Positions 1 through 6,764 of a stretch of 33,587 nucleotides of DNA are shown piece by piece. The notes below the pieces were generated by a model that did no database searches, had not been told where the DNA came from, and worked only from the letters and a program-made list of their open reading frames with translations. The position numbers and the translations under genes are program-made. The DNA is taken from assembly GCA_017617005.1 (NCBI GenBank), contig JAFZWW010000119.1:1-33587 (forward strand). Direction: 5' to 3'. How positions within the stretch are numbered: the first letter of the stretch is position 1; each line of letters begins with the position of its first letter. Source of the DNA: Lachnospiraceae bacterium. Lineage in GTDB: Bacteria > Bacillota > Clostridia > Lachnospirales > Lachnospiraceae.

Positions 1-320
1 ATAATATCGGTTATGATTATGATTCCGCAAGAGAAGAATTTCTGGTATATGAGATACTCCCGCCGACATTTAACAGATGGGACGGTGAGAGGATAAAGCC
101 GTTCCCGAGACATGACGAGCTTGAAAAAATAGTCTGGTCGGATATCATCGGATTTGAATTCAGGGACGGAGAAGTGTATCTGACCGCACCCACAGGTTAT
201 GTCTATAAGGACAGTCCTGTTCCGGATTATGAGAGAGCGGTGATAGTGTCTGTGAAGCTGTACATCGATGAGGATTCCGGTATAGCTCCAATGTGGTACT
301 ATTTTGAATTGAGCGAATAA
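1..320 (+). CDS. C-terminal fragment of an unrecognised protein
   Basis: An open frame runs in from the left edge (codons begin at base 3) and stops at a TAA at 318-320, giving about 105 residues. The fragment is hydrophilic and rich in Asp, Glu, Tyr and Pro, with alternating short charged and aromatic stretches such as VYLTAPTGYVY and APMWYYFEL, which suggests a beta-rich soluble or surface domain. I recognise no family and see no membrane segment. A strong terminator follows at once, so this is the last gene of a rightward unit. The start lies outside the window, so full size and function cannot be judged. The frame is supported by lack of internal stops and by the terminator directly after the stop. 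Confidence 0.6.
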   Translation, partial: NIGYDYDSAREEFLVYEILPPTFNRWDGERIKPFPRHDELEKIVWSDIIGFEFRDGEVYLTAPTGYVYKDSPVPDYERAVIVSVKLYIDEDSGIAPMWYYFELSE

Positions 321-322
321 CG

Positions 323-356
323 AAAAAGCTGTACACCTGAAGTGTACAGCTTTTTT
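323..356. terminator. Intrinsic terminator, bidirectional
   Basis: Perfect stem with arms AAAAAGCTGTACAC (323-336) and its complement (342-355), a 5-nt loop and a T run, 3 nt after the TAA of the leftmost gene. The A run on the left arm becomes a U run on the other strand, so it can also end the tRNA-Ser transcript arriving on the minus strand just beyond base 359. Confidence 0.9.
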
Positions 357-358
357 AG

Positions 359-444
359 CGGAGACGGAGGGATTCGAACCCTCGTGCCCCGGAGGGCAAA
401 CGCATTTCGAGTGCGCCCCGTTATGACCGCTTCGATACGTCTCC
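359..444 (-). tRNA. tRNA-Ser, anticodon CGA
   Basis: Read on the minus strand, an 86-nt tRNA folds with a 7-bp acceptor stem (GGAGACG at 444-438 with CGTCTCC at 366-360) and discriminator G at 359. The T arm contains GGTTCGAATCC. The anticodon loop is CTCGAAA, placing CGA at 409-407, which reads UCG serine codons. The long variable arm (GCCC/GGGC type) and discriminator G fit a type II serine tRNA. CCA is not encoded. A promoter lies upstream at 498-470 and a terminator hairpin directly downstream at 355-323. Confidence 0.93.
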
Positions 445-469
445 TTGTGGCAATAATGTCAACTTCAAT

Positions 470-498
470 AATATATATTTTTTTTGCGGATGCGTCAA
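470..498 (-). promoter_or_regulatory. Sigma-A-type promoter of tRNA-Ser
   Basis: On the minus strand a -35 box TTGACG (498-493), a 17-nt spacer and a -10 box TATATT (475-470) lie about 25 nt upstream of the tRNA 5' end at 444. Spacing and both boxes are close to consensus. Confidence 0.65.
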
Positions 499-501
499 TG
501 T

Positions 502-525
502 AAAAAACAGAGCCGGGCGGATCTG
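502..525 (-). terminator. Probable terminator of the ECF S-component gene
   Basis: About 43 nt after the stop of the S-component gene, minus-strand sequence can form a short imperfect stem (CAGA-CC with GG-TCTG, one mismatch, 508-525) followed by six U residues (507-502). The stem is weak, but T run and position fit a terminator just before the tRNA promoter. Confidence 0.4.
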
Positions 526-567
526 AAGAAGCTTTTGTCTGCTCCGAGATCAGAACCGGTCGTGTCA

Positions 568-1101
568 TCAGTTTTCCGAGGGCGTATTCCTCAGCTTGTT
601 CACTGCGATCCTTATCGGTCTGTAGAGGAAGAGCATCAGCGTGAAATTTCCGATGCCGTGTACGAGATCGTAAGGTATTCCGGCGATCCACCATGTGATG
701 CCTGCTTTAAGACCGGCTTCAAGGGTTTTTGCTTTTACGAAGAAGATCACTTGTGCGGGAGTACACAGAGCTCCGAAGAACAGTCCGAAAAATCCCGAGA
801 CAAGTGCCCAGAACAGTGCGTTGTCTTTTTTCCGGAACAGAAGTGTCTGTAGCATAAGGATCGGCCATACATAGAGATACATAATGACCCATACATGGGG
901 GCCGTAGAGGCTGGCCTCGATGGCGATAAAGATGGGCACGATAATAAGGGCTTTGCATCCCATGAGCAGTGTGAACATTACCAGCCAGAAACTGGTGAGT
1001 TCTATGTTTGGAAGAAAAGCAAGGGCCACCTTACAGCTTTCGATAAGTGCGACGGCCATCCCTATATACGCGATGTCTTTTATGCTGAATACTTTTTTCA
1101 T
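568..1101 (-). CDS. ECF transporter S component, candidate cobalamin/corrinoid type
   Basis: This 177-residue protein is almost wholly hydrophobic, with about five to six membrane segments, starts MKKVFSIKDIAYIGMAVALI and has the size and small-residue-rich helices of energy-coupling-factor substrate-binding (S) components. S components capture a vitamin at the membrane and work with a shared EcfT/A/A' module, which is not in this window. It lies downstream of the DUF4430 gene, which has a cobalamin riboswitch in its leader, so the likely substrate is cobalamin or a precursor (inference from regulation, not from the protein itself). The ATG at 1101 lacks a clear Shine-Dalgarno sequence and sits only 15 nt after a strong terminator's U run. 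Another vitamin or an energised precursor remains possible. Confidence 0.75.
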   Translation of the reverse strand: MKKVFSIKDIAYIGMAVALIESCKVALAFLPNIELTSFWLVMFTLLMGCKALIIVPIFIAIEASLYGPHVWVIMYLYVWPILMLQTLLFRKKDNALFWALVSGFFGLFFGALCTPAQVIFFVKAKTLEAGLKAGITWWIAGIPYDLVHGIGNFTLMLFLYRPIRIAVNKLRNTPSEN

Positions 1102-1115
1102 GAACGGTTACAGAC

Positions 1116-1142
1116 AAAAACGGCGGAGCCGAAGCTCCGCCG
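1116..1142 (-). terminator. Strong intercistronic terminator between DUF4430 gene and S component
   Basis: Minus-strand hairpin with perfect 9-bp arms CGGCGGAGC (1142-1134) and GCTCCGCCG (1129-1121), a UUCG tetraloop and five U (1120-1116). It begins 14 nt after the DUF4430 stop and ends 15 nt before the next gene's ATG, so it should reduce transcription of the S component or stabilise the upstream mRNA. Confidence 0.85.
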
Positions 1143-1155
1143 AATTTTTAATATC

Positions 1156-1950
1156 TTAAGCTGCTTCGTAAACGATCGAATAGGTGTCTCCGTCGGTGAC
1201 GGGCTGTGAATCGATGCCGTAGTTGCCGTACTCACCGTTGACATAGAATGCCCAGTAAGCATTGTCCTCGGCATAGATAGCCTGCTCGCCGTTAACAACC
1301 TCTACCATCATACCGAAATCGCTGTCGGTTCCGCTGTAGGTAAGACCTTCGGTCTCGTCCATAGCCTGTCTGAGGTACTCTGCATCGGTTGATACTTCGT
1401 AGGTGGTAACTTCTCCCTTGGAATCCTTAACCTCGATGGTGATGTTCTTGGAGCCTTCTGCCTCTACGTATGCAGCCTCGTATACGATTCCGAACTTGTC
1501 ACCGTCATTAACGGGCTGTGAATCGATTCCGTACTGGCCGTACTCGCCGTTAACATAGAATGCCCAGTAAGCGTTATCGACCGCATAGATAGCCTGCTCG
1601 CCGTTAACAACCTCGACCATCATACCGAAATCGCTGTCGGTTCCGCTGTAGGTAAGGCCGTCAGCCTCGTCCATGGCCTGTCTGAGATAATCTGCATCGG
1701 TATTAAGCTCGTAGGATACGGTTTTTCCGTCTGCGCCTGTAACCTCGATGGTGATGTGCTTGCTTCCCTCAGTTGTGGGAGCGGGATCCTGTGCGTCCTC
1801 TTGAACGGGAGCGTTCTCCTCGGAGACGGTGTTCTGCTGATCTGCAGCCTGGGGCTTCGGACGGTTAAGGTTCCAGATCACAAGGAAAATAGCGATCACT
1901 GCAACCAGTGCGACCAAGCCGATAATAAGTCCTGTCTTGTTCTTTTTCAT
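1156..1950 (-). CDS. Membrane-anchored protein with two tandem DUF4430 (transcobalamin-like) domains
   Basis: 264 residues: an N-terminal membrane anchor (residues 7-27), a flexible Pro/Glu/Gln-rich linker (30-62), then two DUF4430-type domains at 62-160 and 166-264. Each carries the family hallmark YWAFYVNG and a terminal DGD...IVYEAA strand. The two copies match at about 79 of 99 aligned residues, and the DNA is near identical over the central part, so the duplication is recent or kept alike by conversion. DUF4430 is related to the C-terminal domain of transcobalamin and intrinsic factor. No lipobox cysteine is visible, so the anchor is probably an uncleaved signal. RBS AGAAGGAG lies just before the ATG at 1950. 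With the cobalamin riboswitch upstream, the likely role is surface capture of corrinoids for the downstream S component; this is inference. Confidence 0.85.
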   Translation of the reverse strand: MKKNKTGLIIGLVALVAVIAIFLVIWNLNRPKPQAADQQNTVSEENAPVQEDAQDPAPTTEGSKHITIEVTGADGKTVSYELNTDADYLRQAMDEADGLTYSGTDSDFGMMVEVVNGEQAIYAVDNAYWAFYVNGEYGQYGIDSQPVNDGDKFGIVYEAAYVEAEGSKNITIEVKDSKGEVTTYEVSTDAEYLRQAMDETEGLTYSGTDSDFGMMVEVVNGEQAIYAEDNAYWAFYVNGEYGNYGIDSQPVTDGDTYSIVYEAA

Positions 1951-1991
1951 TTTTTCAAACTCCTTCTAAAACAATAAATACACAATATGCT

Positions 1992-2022
1992 AAAAACGCC
2001 CCATGGGATATCCCACGGGGCG
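1992..2022 (-). terminator. Riboswitch expression-platform terminator
   Basis: Minus-strand hairpin with arms CGCCCC/GGGGCG and an inner TGGG/CCCA pair split by one mismatch, followed by five U (1996-1992). It lies between the B12 aptamer (ending near 2107) and the DUF4430 start at 1950, the usual place for a terminator that forms when cobalamin is bound. Confidence 0.8.
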
Positions 2023-2099
2023 AAAAGCAAACCAAAACAGGCACATATGCCATAGCATAGTGCTGAAAGGTTCTCTGACCCATTACGCGGGGTATTGAA

Positions 2100-2312
2100 A
2101 CATAGCTCACAGGCAGGTCTTTCGGCTGGGGTTTTCAGGCGGCTGTTTCCGGCCTTCTCGCATTGCTGCAATGGGCTCATCTGCCGGGACGAGCATGGAA
2201 CAGTCAAAACCGACACGGCGACGCGTTCGTGCGGGAATCTCACCCGCTTCCCTATTCTCCCTTATCCGTATCTCTATGGATCCGGCCCGGATGAGGGCAC
2301 CTGTGATCACCG
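2100..2312 (-). ncRNA. Cobalamin (B12) riboswitch
   Basis: The minus strand carries the B12 box AGCCGAAAGACCTGCCTG (2127-2110), close to the consensus AGCCAGGAGACCTGCC. Upstream are the conserved GGTGAGATTCCCGC-type core (about 2234-2221) and an AGGTGCCC 5' element (about 2302-2295). The closing P1 helix is perfect over 7 bp: 2306-2300 with 2113-2107. A promoter lies just upstream and a terminator hairpin follows at 2022-1992. The aptamer therefore most likely represses the DUF4430 gene, and any read-through into the S component, when cobalamin is plentiful. Confidence 0.93.
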
Positions 2313-2330
2313 TATTTATTTACGGCAAAG

Positions 2331-2359
2331 ATACTAACACAATGCATAAAAATGTGCAA
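2331..2359 (-). promoter_or_regulatory. Promoter of the cobalamin-riboswitch operon
   Basis: Minus-strand -35 TTGCAC (2359-2354), 17-nt spacer, -10 TAGTAT (2336-2331). Transcription would start about 15-20 nt before the P1 helix of the riboswitch. The -35 region overlaps the promoter region of the divergent glgX-type gene. Confidence 0.65.
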
Positions 2360-2372
2360 ATAAGGCAATAAA

Positions 2373-2381
2373 TGGTATAAT
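2373..2381 (+). promoter_or_regulatory. Extended -10 promoter of the debranching-enzyme gene
   Basis: TGGTATAAT is an extended -10 element with a perfect TATAAT at 2376-2381, 39 nt before the ATG at 2420. No good -35 is present, as expected for extended -10 promoters; the position where it would fall overlaps the -35 of the divergent B12 promoter. Confidence 0.6.
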
Positions 2382-2419
2382 TAAGGCGTTCTGAAGTTCA
2401 TTTTTCATGGAGGACTCTC

Positions 2420-4741
2420 ATGGCAGAAAAGACCGTAAAGAAGACCTCGTCAGGCGAAAGCACTTCAAAGAAAAGCACCTCTTCCAAGAAACCTGCGGAA
2501 AAGAAAACCGCGGAGAAACCGAAAACCTCAAAAGCTTCAAAAGCGGATACGTCCGCGAAAAAGAAGGAAGCCGCACAGACGATCGCACTTGAAACCAAGA
2601 ATGCGGTCAGTAAATTTGTTACCATCTCCGATGTCAGGGCGGCGATCTCCAATATTTCCGAGATCCATATGGAGCCCTACGATGTCATTGCGGGCTTCGG
2701 TGTAAGACCCGGAATCTATGAGCTGAACGGTGCCACGGCGATCCCCACGGGTGTCAACTTTACCATATCCTCCAATCAGGCATATTCATGCGAACTTCTT
2801 CTTTTTAAAAGAGAAAGCAATACGCCCTTTGCGGTCCTTCCTTTTCCGGAAAGCTACCGCATAGGAAATGTGTGGTCGATGATAGTTTTCGATATCGATA
2901 TCGAGGACTTTGAGTACGCATACAGATTTGACGGACCTTTTGATGAAAAGAAGGGACTCATCTTTGACAAGAACAAGGTGATACTCGATCCTTACGCTAA
3001 AGCCGTTACCGGACAGAGCGTCTGGGGAACCCACAATCCCGGAATGTACAAGGCCCGCGTGGTCAAGAATAATTTCGACTGGGGCAGGCTGACCAGAAAG
3101 CACAAGGCCATGGAGGATCTTGTGATCTACGAGATGCATGTCAGGGGCTTTACGAAGGACAGATCATCGAATATGGGCGATAAGGCCGGAACCTTTGCGG
3201 GCATTATTGAGAAGCTCCCTTATCTTAAAGAACTGGGAGTGAATGCTCTTGAGCTCATGCCCATATTCGAATTCGACGAGACCCTCGATCACCGTGATTT
3301 CTACGGACGCGAGCTGATGGATTACTGGGGCTACAATACCGTATCCTTCTTTGCGCCCAATACCAGCTACACCTCGGCGCTTGAATATAACCGTGAGGGA
3401 ACGGAGCTCAGGGAACTCATTAAGATGTGCCATGAAAATGACATCGATGTCTTTTTGGATGTCGTGTTCAATCATACCGCGGAGGGAAATGAGCAGGGAC
3501 CTGTTTTTTCTTTTAAGGGAATCGACAACAATATCTATTACCTGCTTACACCGGACGGAAAATACTACAATTTTTCGGGCTGCGGAAACACACTCAACTG
3601 TAATCATCCGATAGTCCAGAACTTCATTCTCGATTGTCTCAGATACTGGGTCACCAATTATCACATCGACGGATTCAGGTTCGATCTTGCATCCATTCTC
3701 GGAAGAAATGAGGACGGCTCTCCCATGAGCAAGCCACCTCTTCTCCAGAGCCTTGCTTACGACCCGATACTCGGCAAGGTAAAGCTCATCGCAGAGGCGT
3801 GGGATGCGGGCGGACTCTACCAGGTCGGAACATTCCCTTCATGGAACAGATGGGCGGAGTGGAACGGAAGATACAGGGATGACATGAGAGCCTTCCTCAA
3901 GGGAGACGAGGGAAAAGCCTGCGATGCCGCAAGAAGAATGATGGGCTCTCCCGACCTGTATATTCCCGAGGTCAGGGGGCACAACGCTTCGGTCAATTTC
4001 CTCAACTGTCATGACGGCTTCACTCTTCATGATATGTACACCTATAATGTGAAGCATAACGAGGAAAATAACTGGAATAACACCGACGGTGCCAACGACA
4101 ACAGGAGCTGGAACTGCGGCATAGAGGGCGAGACCAGCGATCCCGAGATCAATAAGCTCAGACGCCGTATGGTCAGGAATGCTGCCGCGGTTCTTATGAT
4201 GAGCCGCGGAACCCCGATGTTCTTCATGGGCGATGAGTTCGGCAATTCCCAGGGCGGCAACAACAACGCATATTGCCAGGATAACAATATCGCATGGCTC
4301 AACTGGAAGGATCTGGATTCGAACAGGGATCTGTATGATTTCTTCAAATCCCTCATAAGGTTCAGGAAAGAGCACGACTGTATAAGGAAAAACTGCGGAA
4401 ACGATGCTTTCGGATTCCCGGGAATGTCGGTTCACGATACGGATGCATACAGATGCGATCTCTGCGATTATTCCCACTATATAGGGATCAGGTTCGCGGG
4501 CTACCCGGGCAAGTTCAACAAGAATTATCCTCAGGCGGTATTCATCGCGGTCAACGCTTACTGGGAGGATCTCGACGCCACCCTTCCCGCACTTCCCGAG
4601 GGAAGCGGATATACGTGGGCACTGGTTGCGGACACATATCTCGAGAGGCCGTTCGACACGGCAAGGGAAAGGTGCAACGGCTCATTCCGTATAAATGCCA
4701 GAAGTGTAAGGATATACGAAACCACACTGTCAATGGAATAA
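2420..4741 (+). CDS. glgX: Glycogen debranching enzyme, GlgX/isoamylase type (GH13)
   Basis: 773 residues. After a lysine/serine/alanine-rich tail (about 1-55) comes a CBM48-like beta domain, then a GH13 alpha-amylase barrel with region I DVVFNHTAEG, region II DGFRFDLAS (nucleophile Asp422), region III AEAWD (acid/base Glu459) and region IV NCHDG (Asp532), followed by a C-terminal beta domain. The order and motifs match isoamylase-type debranching enzymes, which hydrolyse alpha-1,6 branches of glycogen trimmed by phosphorylase. GGAGG six nt before the ATG at 2420 supports the long form with the basic tail. pgi follows, and a glgP start lies at 33432. It has its own promoter and terminator. 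Activity on starch or pullulan cannot be excluded. The tail is unusual for the family. Confidence 0.93.
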   Translation: MAEKTVKKTSSGESTSKKSTSSKKPAEKKTAEKPKTSKASKADTSAKKKEAAQTIALETKNAVSKFVTISDVRAAISNISEIHMEPYDVIAGFGVRPGIYELNGATAIPTGVNFTISSNQAYSCELLLFKRESNTPFAVLPFPESYRIGNVWSMIVFDIDIEDFEYAYRFDGPFDEKKGLIFDKNKVILDPYAKAVTGQSVWGTHNPGMYKARVVKNNFDWGRLTRKHKAMEDLVIYEMHVRGFTKDRSSNMGDKAGTFAGIIEKLPYLKELGVNALELMPIFEFDETLDHRDFYGRELMDYWGYNTVSFFAPNTSYTSALEYNREGTELRELIKMCHENDIDVFLDVVFNHTAEGNEQGPVFSFKGIDNNIYYLLTPDGKYYNFSGCGNTLNCNHPIVQNFILDCLRYWVTNYHIDGFRFDLASILGRNEDGSPMSKPPLLQSLAYDPILGKVKLIAEAWDAGGLYQVGTFPSWNRWAEWNGRYRDDMRAFLKGDEGKACDAARRMMGSPDLYIPEVRGHNASVNFLNCHDGFTLHDMYTYNVKHNEENNWNNTDGANDNRSWNCGIEGETSDPEINKLRRRMVRNAAAVLMMSRGTPMFFMGDEFGNSQGGNNNAYCQDNNIAWLNWKDLDSNRDLYDFFKSLIRFRKEHDCIRKNCGNDAFGFPGMSVHDTDAYRCDLCDYSHYIGIRFAGYPGKFNKNYPQAVFIAVNAYWEDLDATLPALPEGSGYTWALVADTYLERPFDTARERCNGSFRINARSVRIYETTLSME

Positions 4742-4747
4742 AAGAAG

Positions 4748-4778
4748 GGTCCGGATTAAGTATATCCGGACCTTTTTT
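4748..4778 (+). terminator. Intrinsic terminator after glgX
   Basis: Perfect stem GGTCCGGAT (4748-4756) with ATCCGGACC (4764-4772), 7-nt loop, then six T, starting 7 nt after the stop codon. Confidence 0.93.
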
Positions 4779-4813
4779 AACTTCTTTTTAGCCGCCTCAG
4801 GGTGCCCCGTTGC

Positions 4814-4842
4814 TTGAAAAATCCCGCTTAAACGAGTATATT
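4814..4842 (+). promoter_or_regulatory. Promoter of pgi
   Basis: -35 TTGAAA (4814-4819), 17-nt spacer, -10 TATATT (4837-4842), 42 nt before the ATG. A second TATAAT at 4854-4859 has no matching -35. Confidence 0.65.
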
Positions 4843-4883
4843 ATTAGGGCATTTATAATGAGTTTCCATTAAGGAGAATTACT

Positions 4884-6455
4884 ATGGCTATTAAATGGAT
4901 TAATTACGATCAGCTTGATGCTTCCGCTAAGCTTGCATCCGATGCACCCGCAGACCTTACCAAGGTAATGACCGCAGAGAGGGTACAGAAGTATTCCGCA
5001 AAGATGGCTGCAGGAATGGATTTCAACTATGCTGCCAAGAATGTCGATGATACCATTCTTGGTGACCTTCAGAAGCTTGCCGATGAAGCCGGACTTGTTG
5101 AGAAGTTTGAAGCCCTCTATAACGGAGAGGTTATCAATACAGGAGAGAACAGACTCGTTCTTCATCATCTTACCAGAGGCCAGCTCGGCAATAAGGTTGA
5201 AAAGGACGGCGTAGACAAGAGAGCCTTTTATGTGGAGCAGCAGAGCAGGATCGCAGAGTTTGCAAAGAAGGTACACTCCGGCGAGATCGCCAACGAAAAG
5301 GGCGAGAAGTTCACCACCGCGGTACAGATCGGTATCGGCGGATCCGACCTCGGCCCCAGGGCTATGTACCTTGCACTTGAGAACTGGGCAAGGGTTAACG
5401 GCTTCCTTAAGATGCAGGCTCAGTTCATCTCCAACGTTGATCCCGATGATGCAGCAGGTGTCCTTGCAAATGTTGACGTAGCTCATTCCATTTTTATTCT
5501 TGTATCAAAGTCGGGAACCACTCTCGAGACCCTTACCAATGAAGCATTCGTCAAGGATGCCCTTAAGAAGGCAGGCCTCGATCCCGCAAAGCATATGATC
5601 GCGGTTACTTCCGAGACATCACCTCTTGCAGGAAACAGCGATTACCTCGATGCATTCTTCATGGATGATTACATCGGCGGAAGATATTCATCAACCTCAG
5701 CAGTAGGAGGTGCGATCCTTTCACTTGCATTCGGCCCCGATATCTTCGCAAGATTCTTAAGCGGTGCAGCTGAGGAAGACAAGACCGCTACCGAAAAGGA
5801 CATCCTTAAGAACCCCGATCTTCTCGATGCGCTCATCGGCGTATATGAGAGAAACGTTCTCGGATACGGCTCAACCGCAGTTCTTCCTTATTCACAGGCA
5901 ATGAGCAGATTCCCCGCTCATCTCCAGCAGCTTGATATGGAGTCCAACGGAAAGAGCGTTAACCGTTTCGGTGAGCCCGTTGACTATGTGACCGGTCCCG
6001 TAATCTTCGGTGAGCCCGGAACCAACGGACAGCACTCCTTCTACCAGCTCCTTCACCAGGGAACCGATATCATCCCTCTTCAGTTCATCGGATTCAAGGA
6101 GAGCCAGCAGGGTGTTGATGTCGATATTCAGGGAAGCACCAGCCAGAAAAAGCTCTGCGCAAATGTTGTTGCACAGATCATGGCATTCGCAGGCGGAAAG
6201 GCTGACGACAACAAGAACAAGAACTTCGCCGGAAACAGACCTTCAAGCATCATCGTAGGTGAGAAGCTTACTCCCGAAGCGCTCGGCGCACTCCTTGCAC
6301 ACTTCGAGAACAAGGTAATGTTCCAGGGCTTCGCATGGAACCTCAACAGCTTCGACCAGGAAGGCGTTCAGCTCGGTAAGGTCCTCGCAAAGAAGGTACT
6401 TGCGCACGAGACCGACGGAGCTCTCAAGGCTTACAGCGATCTTTTCGAGATTTAA
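4884..6455 (+). CDS. pgi: Glucose-6-phosphate isomerase
   Basis: 523 residues, within the range of full-length phosphoglucose isomerases. It interconverts glucose-6-phosphate and fructose-6-phosphate in the cytoplasm. Visible family motifs include the phosphate-binding GIGGSDLGPR, the SIS-domain KSGTTLET stretch, the GGRYSSTSAVGG loop, and the conserved GTNGQHSFYQLLHQG and FAWNLNSFDQEGVQLGK stretches holding the catalytic Glu/His and Lys residues. The ATG at 4884 has AAGGAG seven nt upstream and its own promoter, and the gene ends at a hairpin terminator, so it is monocistronic. Codon choice is strongly biased, as in highly expressed genes. Lying after glgX it links glucan breakdown with glycolysis. 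Confidence 0.97.
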   Translation: MAIKWINYDQLDASAKLASDAPADLTKVMTAERVQKYSAKMAAGMDFNYAAKNVDDTILGDLQKLADEAGLVEKFEALYNGEVINTGENRLVLHHLTRGQLGNKVEKDGVDKRAFYVEQQSRIAEFAKKVHSGEIANEKGEKFTTAVQIGIGGSDLGPRAMYLALENWARVNGFLKMQAQFISNVDPDDAAGVLANVDVAHSIFILVSKSGTTLETLTNEAFVKDALKKAGLDPAKHMIAVTSETSPLAGNSDYLDAFFMDDYIGGRYSSTSAVGGAILSLAFGPDIFARFLSGAAEEDKTATEKDILKNPDLLDALIGVYERNVLGYGSTAVLPYSQAMSRFPAHLQQLDMESNGKSVNRFGEPVDYVTGPVIFGEPGTNGQHSFYQLLHQGTDIIPLQFIGFKESQQGVDVDIQGSTSQKKLCANVVAQIMAFAGGKADDNKNKNFAGNRPSSIIVGEKLTPEALGALLAHFENKVMFQGFAWNLNSFDQEGVQLGKVLAKKVLAHETDGALKAYSDLFEI

Positions 6456-6473
6456 TCCATAGCAAATACACGA

Positions 6474-6506
6474 ATAGTCAGGAGAAGCTTTCTCCTGACT
6501 ATTTTA
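6474..6506 (+). terminator. Terminator of pgi
   Basis: Perfect 12-bp stem, ATAGTCAGGAGA (6474-6485) with TCTCCTGACTAT (6491-6502), 5-nt loop, then a T-rich tail. The stem is nearly the same as that of the EEP-gene terminator at 6691-6724. Confidence 0.9.
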
Positions 6507-6515
6507 TTGGAATTT

Positions 6516-6685
6516 GCGGGTGACGCGGATTGTATGAGAATTCGAGACTTCGTCGTCTGCGTTAGAAACGGCCGCCTGGCCTGAACGAAGTGAATGGCCT
6601 GCGGCATGAGCAGAAACTTTCGTCGATCGAGTTTCGCGCCTGACGACGAAAAGCGAGAATTCTCATACATAGCGGCAGGACCCGC
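6516..6685. repeat. Long imperfect palindrome, unknown structured element
   Basis: The gap between converging genes holds nested inverted repeats: GCGGGT 6516-6521 with ACCCGC 6680-6685; GTATGAGAATTC 6532-6543 with GAATTCTCATAC 6657-6668 (12 bp perfect); TTCGTCGTC 6549-6557 with GACGACGAA 6642-6650. Between the arms lie further hairpins, GCCGC/GCGGC near 6571-6605 and GAAACT/AGTTTC near 6613-6636. This resembles a multi-branched RNA or a REP/MITE-like genomic palindrome. No open frame or transposase is evident, and I do not recognise a named family. No clear target-site duplication is visible. Confidence 0.7.
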
Positions 6686-6690
6686 GGAGT

Positions 6691-6724
6691 AAAAAAAACA
6701 GTCAGGAGATAAGCTCTCCTGACT
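6691..6724 (-). terminator. Terminator of the EEP-family gene
   Basis: Minus-strand stem AGTCAGGAGA (6724-6715) with TCTCCTGACT (6709-6700), 5-nt loop, then G and eight U (6698-6691), 41 nt after the stop at 6765. Confidence 0.9.
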
Positions 6725-6764
6725 ATTTCTTTAGGTTGTTTTCAATTTCTTTCGAAAAGGAGAT

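Noticed and set aside
1159..1767. Direct repeats resembling an array
   Set aside because: They are two coding domain copies of 99 codons, not short spaced CRISPR repeats.
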